Positions 1 to 5,043 of a stretch of 6,986 nucleotides of DNA are shown here, piece by piece (positions within the stretch are counted from its first letter, which is position 1; every line of letters begins with the position of its first letter). The notes below the pieces were generated by a model that saw only the letters and a program-made list of their open reading frames with translations, was not told where the DNA came from and ran no database searches. The translations under genes were made by a program, and so were the position numbers. This DNA comes from Actinomycetota bacterium (lineage in GTDB: Bacteria > Actinomycetota > Acidimicrobiia > Acidimicrobiales > JAHWLA01). The DNA lies in the NCBI GenBank assembly GCA_019347595.1, contig JAHWLA010000153.1:1-6986 (forward strand). The letters are read 5' to 3'.

Positions 1-1213
1 GCAAGGGCGCCAGCGCGGGCACCAGCCCCGCGCTCTGCTTGGCCGCTTGGAGCAACTGCTCGCCCGGCTCGGCGGGCAGCCCGACGGGCTTGACCTGGCG
101 GCGCACCGGCGAGCCCGCCACCGCCTCGAGCACGGTGGCCCAGCGGTCGGGGGCGACGTCGGGATTGAGCGCGGCATTGGCCGCGTCCACCAACCGGGTT
201 GAAAGCTCGGCGGGGAAGCGGGTCCCGGGATCGGGCGGTCGCGAGGACACCCGCAACGCCCGTACCAACCGTCCGTCGTCGAGGCAGGTGGCGATCTCCT
301 TGACCCATTCGTCACGCTGCTTGGCCACCCGGCGCTCCAGCGCCTCGCGCAGTGTGCTGGCCAGCAGGCGGGTCTCGTCGTCGCGGGCGGCGGCGTCGGC
401 GCCGGAGACGACCGAGCGCAGGTCGCGCAGCGCGATCTCGTCGACCTCCTTGGCGGCCGCTTCGGCGCGGTCGCGCCACTCCGCCGTCTTGAGGCGGGGA
501 AGGAGTTCCTCGGCCATGGCCACCAACGGTTCGGCTTTGACCTCGGTGCCCCCCGCCTCCCGCAGCTTGGCGTTCTGTGCCTCGACCGCTTGGCGCACGG
601 CCGGGATGCCGCCCCGCAGCACCTGCTCGGCAACCGGCCGCTGCTCGGGGGAGAGCGACTCCAGCACGGCGGCCCGGTGCACGTTCAGCGGCGTCAGCCG
701 CTTGGGCTTCGGCGGCGCCGGGCGCTCCTCGCGCGGCTCACGCGGCGGGTGGGCGGCGCGCTCGCGCCCGTCGGGCCGGGACGGGCGCGCACCTCGCCGT
801 TCGCCGTCGCGGGGACGTTCCCCCGTACGGGCACGGTCGCCGCCACCGCGGGGACGCTCGCCGTCGCGGGGACGGTCGCCGCCCTCACGACGCGGTCCCC
901 GGCGCTCGCCGCGCCCGCGCTCGGACTTCGGGACCAACGACGACGTCACGCCCTGGTGCTCGCGCGGCGGCCCGATGATCTGCAGGCGCTCGGGCTCCTT
1001 GCGCTCCTTGGCCTTGGGTGGAAGCACCGAGGTGACGAAGATGCCCTCGATCTCGAAGTCGGCCTCGGCCCGGACGACGTCGCCGACGGCTGCGCCCTCG
1101 TAGAGAAGCTTGCCCTCCAGGACGCCCTTCGGCTGCTTGGCCCCGGCCGCGCGCCAGGTCCACGTGCCATCGGGGCGCGCGCTGGTGAGCTCGATGTCGA
1201 TCCTGCGGGCCAT
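1..1213 (-). CDS. Conserved-looking protein of unknown function, OB-like N-terminus plus RGD/E-rich linker (3' end outside window)
   Basis: The frame is open from the ATG at 1213 to the window edge (404 codons visible), so the C-terminus is missing. The start is preceded by GAGGG about 5 nt away and begins MARRIDIELTSARPDGTWTW. Three parts are visible. Residues 1-80 alternate hydrophobic and polar positions with glycines (LLYEGAAVGDVVRAEADFEI), like a small beta-barrel of OB/TRAM type; this is inference only. Residues 96-172 are a disordered, basic linker with repeats such as RPRDGER. Residues 173-404 are charged and helix-rich (LSPEQRPVAEQVLRGG, LREALERRVAKQRDEW) and include GRLVRALRVSSRPPDPGTRF, which looks like a conserved patch. 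No catalytic motif or signal peptide is visible. The architecture suggests a nucleic-acid-binding cytoplasmic protein. I do not recognise the family. The long open frames on the opposite strand here are base-composition shadows of this gene. Confidence 0.82.
   Translation of the reverse strand, partial: MARRIDIELTSARPDGTWTWRAAGAKQPKGVLEGKLLYEGAAVGDVVRAEADFEIEGIFVTSVLPPKAKERKEPERLQIIGPPREHQGVTSSLVPKSERGRGERRGPRREGGDRPRDGERPRGGGDRARTGERPRDGERRGARPSRPDGRERAAHPPREPREERPAPPKPKRLTPLNVHRAAVLESLSPEQRPVAEQVLRGGIPAVRQAVEAQNAKLREAGGTEVKAEPLVAMAEELLPRLKTAEWRDRAEAAAKEVDEIALRDLRSVVSGADAAARDDETRLLASTLREALERRVAKQRDEWVKEIATCLDDGRLVRALRVSSRPPDPGTRFPAELSTRLVDAANAALNPDVAPDRWATVLEAVAGSPVRRQVKPVGLPAEPGEQLLQAAKQSAGLVPALAPL
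801..874. repeat. Imperfect direct repeats encoding the Arg-rich linker
   Basis: A 17-nt unit beginning TCGCCGTCGCGG occurs identically at 801-817 and 858-874, with degenerate copies between and beside them. On the minus strand the unit encodes the recurrent RPRDGE/RPRGGG-type linker of the unrecognised gene. It is an in-frame low-complexity coding repeat and probably varies in copy number between strains. Confidence 0.6.
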
Positions 1214-1248
1214 AGGTCCCTCAACCTACAACGCGACAGGATGGGGCG

Positions 1249-1926
1249 GTGCCGGGTTCTCCTCCTGTTCTGTTCGTCCACGGGTTCACTTCCTCGTTCG
1301 ATCGGGGCTGGCGGCGGACCGGGTGGGTCGACCTCGTCGCCGACGCCGGGCGCCAGGTGATCGGCGTCGACCTGCTGGGCCACGGCGATGCGCCCAAGCC
1401 CCACGACCCGGCGGCCTACGGCGACATGGGCGGGCGAGTGCTCGACGTCCTCCCCGGCGAGCCGGTCGACGCCGTCGGGTTCTCGGCCGGCGCGGGAATT
1501 CTGCTCGACCTCGCCGTCGCCCATCCCGGCCGCTTCCGGCGGCTGGCGTTGCTGGGAATGGGGGAGGGCTACTTCCGCACCGACCCGCCTGAGGCGCTGG
1601 CTGCCGCCCTCGAAGGGAAGGGCACCGTCGAGCACCCACTGGGCCAGGCGTTCCTGCGTTTCGCCACCGCGCCCGGTCAGGACCCCGTGGCGCTGGCCGC
1701 CTTCCTGCGCCGGCCGGTGCCGCCTCGTTCGCCGGAGGCGTTGGCCGCGGTGACCATGCCGGTGCTCGTCGTGCTGGGGGAGCGCGACGGCAACGGCCCG
1801 GCCGAGAGGCTGGCCGCCGCCCTGCCCGACGCCACTGTCAGAATCCTGCGCGGCGTCGACCACCACGCCACGCCGATGGACTTCGGCTGCATCGACGCCA
1901 CGCTGTCATTCCTCGACGCCCTCTGA
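1249..1926 (+). CDS. Alpha/beta hydrolase family protein
   Basis: This 225-residue cytoplasmic protein has the alpha/beta-hydrolase fold signatures. The oxyanion strand is VLFVHGF (residues 7-13). The nucleophile elbow is GFSAG with Ser79. The probable acid is Asp180 in LGERDG, and the catalytic His is His205 or His206 in GVDHHATP. The stretch between the nucleophile strand and the acid is only about 100 residues, so the lid is small and the protein is shorter than the usual 250-300 residues. The start is a GTG at 1249, which places the first beta strand immediately after the N-terminus; AGGATGGGG upstream is a weak ribosome site. An ATG at 1241 is out of frame. The gene diverges from the unrecognised gene across 35 bp and its 3' end overlaps the recombinase gene by 21 bp. 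The substrate cannot be read from the sequence; esterase, lipase-like or C-C hydrolase activities are all possible. Confidence 0.88.
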   Translation: MPGSPPVLFVHGFTSSFDRGWRRTGWVDLVADAGRQVIGVDLLGHGDAPKPHDPAAYGDMGGRVLDVLPGEPVDAVGFSAGAGILLDLAVAHPGRFRRLALLGMGEGYFRTDPPEALAAALEGKGTVEHPLGQAFLRFATAPGQDPVALAAFLRRPVPPRSPEALAAVTMPVLVVLGERDGNGPAERLAAALPDATVRILRGVDHHATPMDFGCIDATLSFLDAL

Positions 1927-2994
1927 ATCGTCGCCGCCGAGGACGCGCCGCAGGGCGTCGCGGGAGGCGTGGCCCCGCACCACGGTGGCGCCCGCCTGGC
2001 CGAGGACCTTGAGGTAGCCCGCCGTCGTCTCCAGCGACTGGTGGCCCATCACCTCCTGGAGGTCGCGCAGGGGAGCGCCGCCCCGTACGGCCTCGGTGGC
2101 GAAGGTGTGGCGGAAGGCGTGCACGACCGCGCCCTGCGGGGGCTGGTAGCCCGCCCGCCGGTACCAGGTCTCCACCAGGCGGCGGAGGGCCGCGGGCGTG
2201 AACCGGCTGCCGTCGGCCCGTACGAACAAGGGCTCGTCGGCTCGCGGCGCCCCCATGCGTTCGGCGCGCTCGGCCAGGTAGCGGCGCACGAGGGCGGCGG
2301 CCTCCTCGTTGAGCTCGATGACCCGCTCCTTGTTGCCCTTGCCGAGGACGCGCAGCAGGGGGACGGGGCCGTCGAAGTCGACCAGGCTGCCGACGTCGGC
2401 GCCCATGATCTCGGCCAGACGGACGCCCGTGGCGGTGAGGACGGCGGCCAACGCCAGGTCGCGGCCCGGCCACGGCGCGCGGGCTCGGGGGTCGGGCTGA
2501 GAGATCGTCGAAAGGATGCGGTGGACGACCGACATCTCCAACGGCTTCGGGAGGCGGCGGCGGGCGCGGTCGACCTCGAGCTGGTCGAGCGGGTTGGTGG
2601 CCAGGTACTCGTTGCGGACGAGGAAGCGGCAGAACTGGTTGAGGGCGATGCGGGCCCGGGCCCGACTGGCGGGCGACCGGTCGGCGGCGTGGAGGGCAAG
2701 CACGTCCTCGATGGCCCGAGGGGTGAAGTCGGCGGCGGTGAGGCGGGCCAGGGCGGCCCGGGCCCGGACGAAGCTGTCGGGGCGGACGCCGGCCTTGCGC
2801 AGCCCTTGCACCCAACGGTCGTTCACCGCCTCGACGGCGATATCCGGCTCCGGGCGCCCCAGCGCCCGCAGCAAACAGCCGCTCAGGATGGCCAGGTCGC
2901 TGATGTAGGCGGCCCGGGTGTGGGGCGACATGTCGCGGGTGGTGAGGCGGGACACCCAGCGGGTGAACGGCTCGTCCATGGCTATGCCGACCAT
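1906..2994 (-). CDS. Tyrosine recombinase/integrase, XerC/XerD-like
   Basis: This 362-residue site-specific recombinase cuts and rejoins DNA through a phosphotyrosine link. The catalytic set is complete: Arg192 in TGVRLAEI, Lys219 or Lys222 in GKGNKERVI, His292 and Arg295 in HAFRHTFAT, His318 in MGHQSLETT and Tyr327 in AGYLKV. The N-terminal core-binding domain has SPHTRAAYISDL (23-34) and ALNQFCRFLVRNEYLATNPL (117-136). Roughly 30 extra residues lie between these parts (about 42-88) compared with typical XerC/D of about 300 residues. No ribosome site precedes the ATG at 2994, but a GATAAT box ends 7 nt before it, fitting a leaderless start. A second ATG at 2979 (MDEP) is the alternative. No phage, transposon or cargo genes are adjacent, so it may be a chromosomal Xer-like enzyme or the remnant of an integrated element. 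Its stop falls inside the hydrolase gene. Confidence 0.93.
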   Translation of the reverse strand: MVGIAMDEPFTRWVSRLTTRDMSPHTRAAYISDLAILSGCLLRALGRPEPDIAVEAVNDRWVQGLRKAGVRPDSFVRARAALARLTAADFTPRAIEDVLALHAADRSPASRARARIALNQFCRFLVRNEYLATNPLDQLEVDRARRRLPKPLEMSVVHRILSTISQPDPRARAPWPGRDLALAAVLTATGVRLAEIMGADVGSLVDFDGPVPLLRVLGKGNKERVIELNEEAAALVRRYLAERAERMGAPRADEPLFVRADGSRFTPAALRRLVETWYRRAGYQPPQGAVVHAFRHTFATEAVRGGAPLRDLQEVMGHQSLETTAGYLKVLGQAGATVVRGHASRDALRRVLGGDDSEGVEE

Positions 2995-3001
2995 AAGCAG
3001 A

Positions 3002-3007
3002 ATTATC
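3002..3007 (-). promoter_or_regulatory. Candidate -10 box for a leaderless recombinase transcript
   Basis: On the minus strand the hexamer reads GATAAT (5 of 6 matches to TATAAT) and ends 7 nt before the ATG at 2994. That spacing would put the transcription start at or next to the start codon, as in leaderless actinobacterial genes. It is an AT-rich island in GC-rich DNA and no Shine-Dalgarno sequence lies in front of that ATG. No clear -35 box is visible at the usual distance. Confidence 0.5.
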
Positions 3008-3008
3008 G

Positions 3009-3035
3009 CCGGTCCAGAGGTGGACCGGGTGGACC
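3009..3035. promoter_or_regulatory. TGGACC box cluster, candidate operator or recombinase-binding site
   Basis: A perfect 8-bp inverted repeat, CCGGTCCA-GAGG-TGGACCGG, spans 3009-3028. A second TGGACC follows at 3030-3035, in direct repeat with the one at 3021-3026 (9-bp period). The cluster abuts the recombinase -10 box and covers its -35 zone. That position suits an autoregulatory operator or an accessory recombinase site. The binding partner is unknown, and the motif is GC-rich enough that chance is not excluded. Confidence 0.35.
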
Positions 3036-3045
3036 CCCTCTCAAC

Positions 3046-3097
3046 CGTTCTGGTCCGTAGATCCGGCGCTCCAGCGCCGGATCTACGGACCAGAACG
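3046..3097. terminator. Perfect 25-bp-arm hairpin, probable terminator of the AlkB gene
   Basis: Arms 3046-3070 and 3073-3097 are perfectly complementary around a two-base centre (CC). On the minus strand it lies at the 3' end of the AlkB gene and upstream of the recombinase, a position that suits transcription termination. There is no T-tract on either side, so it would be a U-less terminator or an mRNA 3'-end stabiliser. The AlkB stop codon (TAG, 3083-3085) lies inside the right arm. Because of the palindrome, CGTTCTGGTCCGTAG reads identically inward from both ends. Confidence 0.6.
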
Positions 3098-3736
3098 ACT
3101 CAGCGGGCGGCCGTAGTGGACGGGGGCCCGGTAGCCGGCGCCGACGAACGGCCGGCCGACCTTGCGGGCGTGGCGCCACTGGAGCGAGAGGCGTGTCCCC
3201 ACGGCCCGGCCCGGCAGATACGGCACCGAGTGCTCCCAGTCGGCCTGGCAGCGGCCGCCCATGACGATGAGGTCGCCGGGCCCGGGCGCCAGGTCGTGCG
3301 TCGCCCCCTTGGCGGGCCCGTCGCTGTAGCGGTTGGCCCGGGGACGCAGCAGCCACGGCCGCCGGGCGCCGAGAGACAGGATGCAGATGAGGGTGTCGTC
3401 CAGCCACCGCATATCGGTGTCGCGGTGGAAGGCCTGACCGTCGCTGCCGTCCCGGTAGTGGATGAGGCCGAAGCCGTCGAAGCGCACGTGGTACCGCCGT
3501 TGCAGCGCCCGGTGGACGTCGGCCAACGCCGGGTGCGGCAGCGGCCGGCCCGGTCGCCACATGCTCCCCAACCGCCGCTCCTCGACCCAGTGGTCGTAGC
3601 GGAACAGGCGGCTCGCCTCCCACGGCACGCCGTCACGCAGCGCCGTGAACAGCTCGTCGGCGTCGGCGTCCAGCCAGCCGCGGGCCACGTCGACCCACGA
3701 GCCCTCGTCGAGCTGGATGCGCTCGAAACCGTCCAC
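3083..3736 (-). CDS. AlkB-like 2-oxoglutarate/Fe(II)-dependent dioxygenase
   Basis: A 217-residue protein of the AlkB family, close to the usual bacterial length of 200-220. Enzymes of this family oxidatively remove alkyl groups from damaged DNA or RNA bases using Fe(II), O2 and 2-oxoglutarate. Visible signatures are the substrate-side FGLIHYRDGSDGQAFHRDTD (residues 89-108), iron ligands His104, Asp106 and His169 (DWEHSVP), and the 2-oxoglutarate-binding pair Arg182 and Arg188 in RLSLQWR. The YRDG.D...H.D arrangement resembles the ABH2-like branch. The start is GTG at 3736, the only usual start codon in frame before the protein runs into the divergent aldolase gene; the open frame continues far upstream but is then antisense to that gene. 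No clear ribosome site is visible. The last four residues (RSGP) and the stop are encoded by a hairpin arm. Family assignment is firm; substrate preference is inferred. Confidence 0.88.
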   Translation of the reverse strand: MDGFERIQLDEGSWVDVARGWLDADADELFTALRDGVPWEASRLFRYDHWVEERRLGSMWRPGRPLPHPALADVHRALQRRYHVRFDGFGLIHYRDGSDGQAFHRDTDMRWLDDTLICILSLGARRPWLLRPRANRYSDGPAKGATHDLAPGPGDLIVMGGRCQADWEHSVPYLPGRAVGTRLSLQWRHARKVGRPFVGAGYRAPVHYGRPLSRSGP

Positions 3737-3742
3737 GGGTCG

Positions 3743-3748
3743 TAGACT
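3743..3748 (+). promoter_or_regulatory. Candidate -10 box for the class II aldolase gene
   Basis: TAGACT fits the TANNNT pattern. It would start transcription near 3755, leaving a leader of about 27 nt that contains the GGGGGA ribosome site at 3771-3776. No -35 box is recognisable at 16-18 bp. It lies in the 45-bp gap between divergent genes, so a promoter is expected here. Confidence 0.3.
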
Positions 3749-3781
3749 GACACAGCCGTCAACGCTCCATGGGGGAACGCC

Positions 3782-4537
3782 GTGAAACTCGCCATGCCGC
3801 CGTCGTTCGAGACGCCCGAGGAGGAGCGCGCCCACCGCAAGCGCATGCTGGCCGCCGCCTTTCGGCTGTTCTCCCGGTTCGGGTTCGACGAGGGCGTGGC
3901 GGGCCACATCACCGCTCGCGATCCCGTGCTGCCCGACCACTTCTGGGTGAATGCCTTCGGGCAGCACTTCAGCTCCATCCGGGCCGCCGACCTCCTGCTC
4001 GTCAACCACGACGGCGACATCGTGGAGGGCGAGGGACTGGTCAACCAGGCCGCCTTCGCCATCCACTCGCAGGTGCACGCCGCCCGGCCCGACGTGGTGG
4101 CCGCTGCCCATACGCACTCGACCTACGGGCGGGCGTGGTCGACGTTGGGCCGGCCCCTCGACCCCATCACGCAGGACGTGTGCGCCTTCTACGACGACCA
4201 CGCCCTCTTCGACGACTACACGGGCGTGGTGCTCGACACCGAGGAGGGCAAGCGGATCGCCCACGCATTGGGCGAGCACAAGGCGGTGATCCTGCGCAAC
4301 CACGGGCTGCTCACCGTGGGTCACTCGGTGGAAGAGGCGGCGTGGTGGTTCATCACCATGGAGCGGTCGTGCCAGGTGCAGCTCATGGCAGAGGCGGCGG
4401 GCACACCGGTGCGCATCGACCCGGAGATGGCGGCGCTGACCCACAAACAGGTGGGCTCGCACCTGGCCGGCTGGTTCAGCTTTCAGCCGCTGTACCAGCG
4501 CATCGTCCAGGAGAACCCGGAACTGCTCGACGACTGA
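3782..4537 (+). CDS. Class II aldolase/adducin family protein
   Basis: This 251-residue cytoplasmic protein belongs to the zinc-dependent class II aldolase/adducin head fold that includes fuculose-phosphate aldolase and ribulose-5-phosphate 4-epimerase. Visible features are GHITARDP (41-48, the usual GNIS-type loop), VNQAAFAIHSQVHAARPDV (87-105), metal-binding His110 and His112 in HTHSTYG, and His174 in RNHGLLTVG. QDVCAFYDDHALF and EEAAWWFITMERSCQ are typical of the larger members of this family rather than of short sugar-phosphate aldolases. The start is GTG at 3782 with GGGGGA 5-6 nt upstream; the internal ATG at 3794 is less likely. Spacing to the next plus-strand gene is 212 bp, so it is probably monocistronic. 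The substrate is unknown; either lyase or epimerase chemistry is possible. Confidence 0.92.
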   Translation: MKLAMPPSFETPEEERAHRKRMLAAAFRLFSRFGFDEGVAGHITARDPVLPDHFWVNAFGQHFSSIRAADLLLVNHDGDIVEGEGLVNQAAFAIHSQVHAARPDVVAAAHTHSTYGRAWSTLGRPLDPITQDVCAFYDDHALFDDYTGVVLDTEEGKRIAHALGEHKAVILRNHGLLTVGHSVEEAAWWFITMERSCQVQLMAEAAGTPVRIDPEMAALTHKQVGSHLAGWFSFQPLYQRIVQENPELLDD

Positions 4538-4538
4538 A

Positions 4539-4709
4539 GCCCGACGCTACGGCGGAGCCGCCCGCGGGCACGACTTTGCCTTCACCGGCGCGGCGGGCCC
4601 GCCGGATGTCGCCGGGCAGGTGGCGGGCGTCTTGTCGATGACGTCACACCCGCTCACATCGACGGGCGACACCTACCTCGTGCAAGGGCACTTCATCCTG
4701 CATCACTGA
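4539..4709 (+). pseudogene. Possible 3' remnant of an unrecognised gene
   Basis: Directly after the aldolase stop, one plus-strand frame stays open to a TGA at 4707-4709, and I count G or C at the third position in 39 of the 45 codons from 4572 to 4706. The translation alternates like beta strands (DFAFTGAAGPPDVAG, then TYLVQGHFILHH) and reads like the C-terminal end of a protein. There is no in-frame start with a ribosome site; the only ATG (4638) would leave 23 residues. A decayed or truncated gene is one reading. Chance openness in GC-rich DNA is the other. I recognise no family. Confidence 0.25.
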
Positions 4710-4749
4710 CGGCCACATGATGCGGCCCGCCGAAGGGAAGGGATCGCGC

Positions 4750-4986
4750 ATGGACGACCAGGACGTCATTGCGCGCATCCACGCCTTGATGGACGAGGAG
4801 CACCGGTTGGAACGGGAGGGTGAGCCCGGTGACCCGGAACGGCTGGCCCGTCTCGACACCATCGAGGTGGCCCTCGACCAGTGCTGGGACCTACTGCGGC
4901 AGCGGCGGGCCCGGCGGACAGCGGGCGTCGATCCCGACGAAGCCGGCGTGCGCCCGCCCGAGGTGGTCGAGCACTACCAGCAGTAG
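4750..4986 (+). CDS. DUF2630 family protein
   Basis: A 78-residue acidic/basic helical protein of unknown function. It matches what I recall of the DUF2630 pattern, found mainly in Actinomycetota: an N-terminal MDDQDVIARIHALMDEEHRL, a short variable acidic loop, then LDQCWDLLRQRRARR (residues 41-55) and the C-terminal DPDEAGVRPPEVVEHY. The start at 4750 is favoured over the ATG at 4717 because the family begins at MDD and a good purine-rich ribosome site (GAAGGGAAGGGA) lies 6-7 nt upstream. No signal peptide or membrane segment is present. It is probably a small soluble helical protein, transcribed alone and ended by the hairpin 5 bp downstream. Confidence 0.9.
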   Translation: MDDQDVIARIHALMDEEHRLEREGEPGDPERLARLDTIEVALDQCWDLLRQRRARRTAGVDPDEAGVRPPEVVEHYQQ

Positions 4987-4991
4987 CCCAC

Positions 4992-5038
4992 GTCCCGAGT
5001 ACATAGCGTGCGGATTCCGCACGCTATGTACTCGGGAC
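4992..5038. terminator. Perfect 23-bp-arm hairpin, bidirectional terminator candidate
   Basis: Arms 4992-5014 and 5016-5038 are perfectly complementary around a single central T. The hairpin fills most of the 57-bp gap between the stops of two convergent genes (DUF2630 ending at 4986, gcvPB ending at 5044). That is the expected place for a terminator serving both strands. Neither side has a T-tract. Confidence 0.7.
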
Positions 5039-5043
5039 TGCGG

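Noticed and set aside
39..1103. Plus-strand open frame of 354 codons across the first kilobase
   Set aside because: It is Arg/Ser/Pro-rich with no family signature and lies antisense to the minus-strand gene starting at 1213, which has a ribosome site, domain-like segments and a sensible start. GC-rich DNA keeps such shadow frames open.
1969..3060. Plus-strand open frame of 363 codons opposite the recombinase
   Set aside because: The minus strand encodes a complete tyrosine recombinase with all catalytic residues; the plus frame has no recognisable motif and is an antisense shadow.
3737..4462. Upstream extension of the AlkB frame by about 240 codons
   Set aside because: The extension is antisense to the class II aldolase gene, has no AlkB-family similarity, and would make the protein twice its normal size. 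The GTG at 3736 gives the normal length.
4591..4604. 14-bp palindrome CGGCGGGCCCGCCG after the aldolase gene as a terminator
   Set aside because: It is pure G/C with no loop and no T-tract, and such palindromes are expected by chance at this composition; it also lies inside a coding-like frame.
3046..5038. The two perfect hairpins as terminal inverted repeats of a three-gene mobile cassette
   Set aside because: Their arm sequences are unrelated, each is self-complementary rather than complementary to the other, and no target-site duplication or transposase is present.
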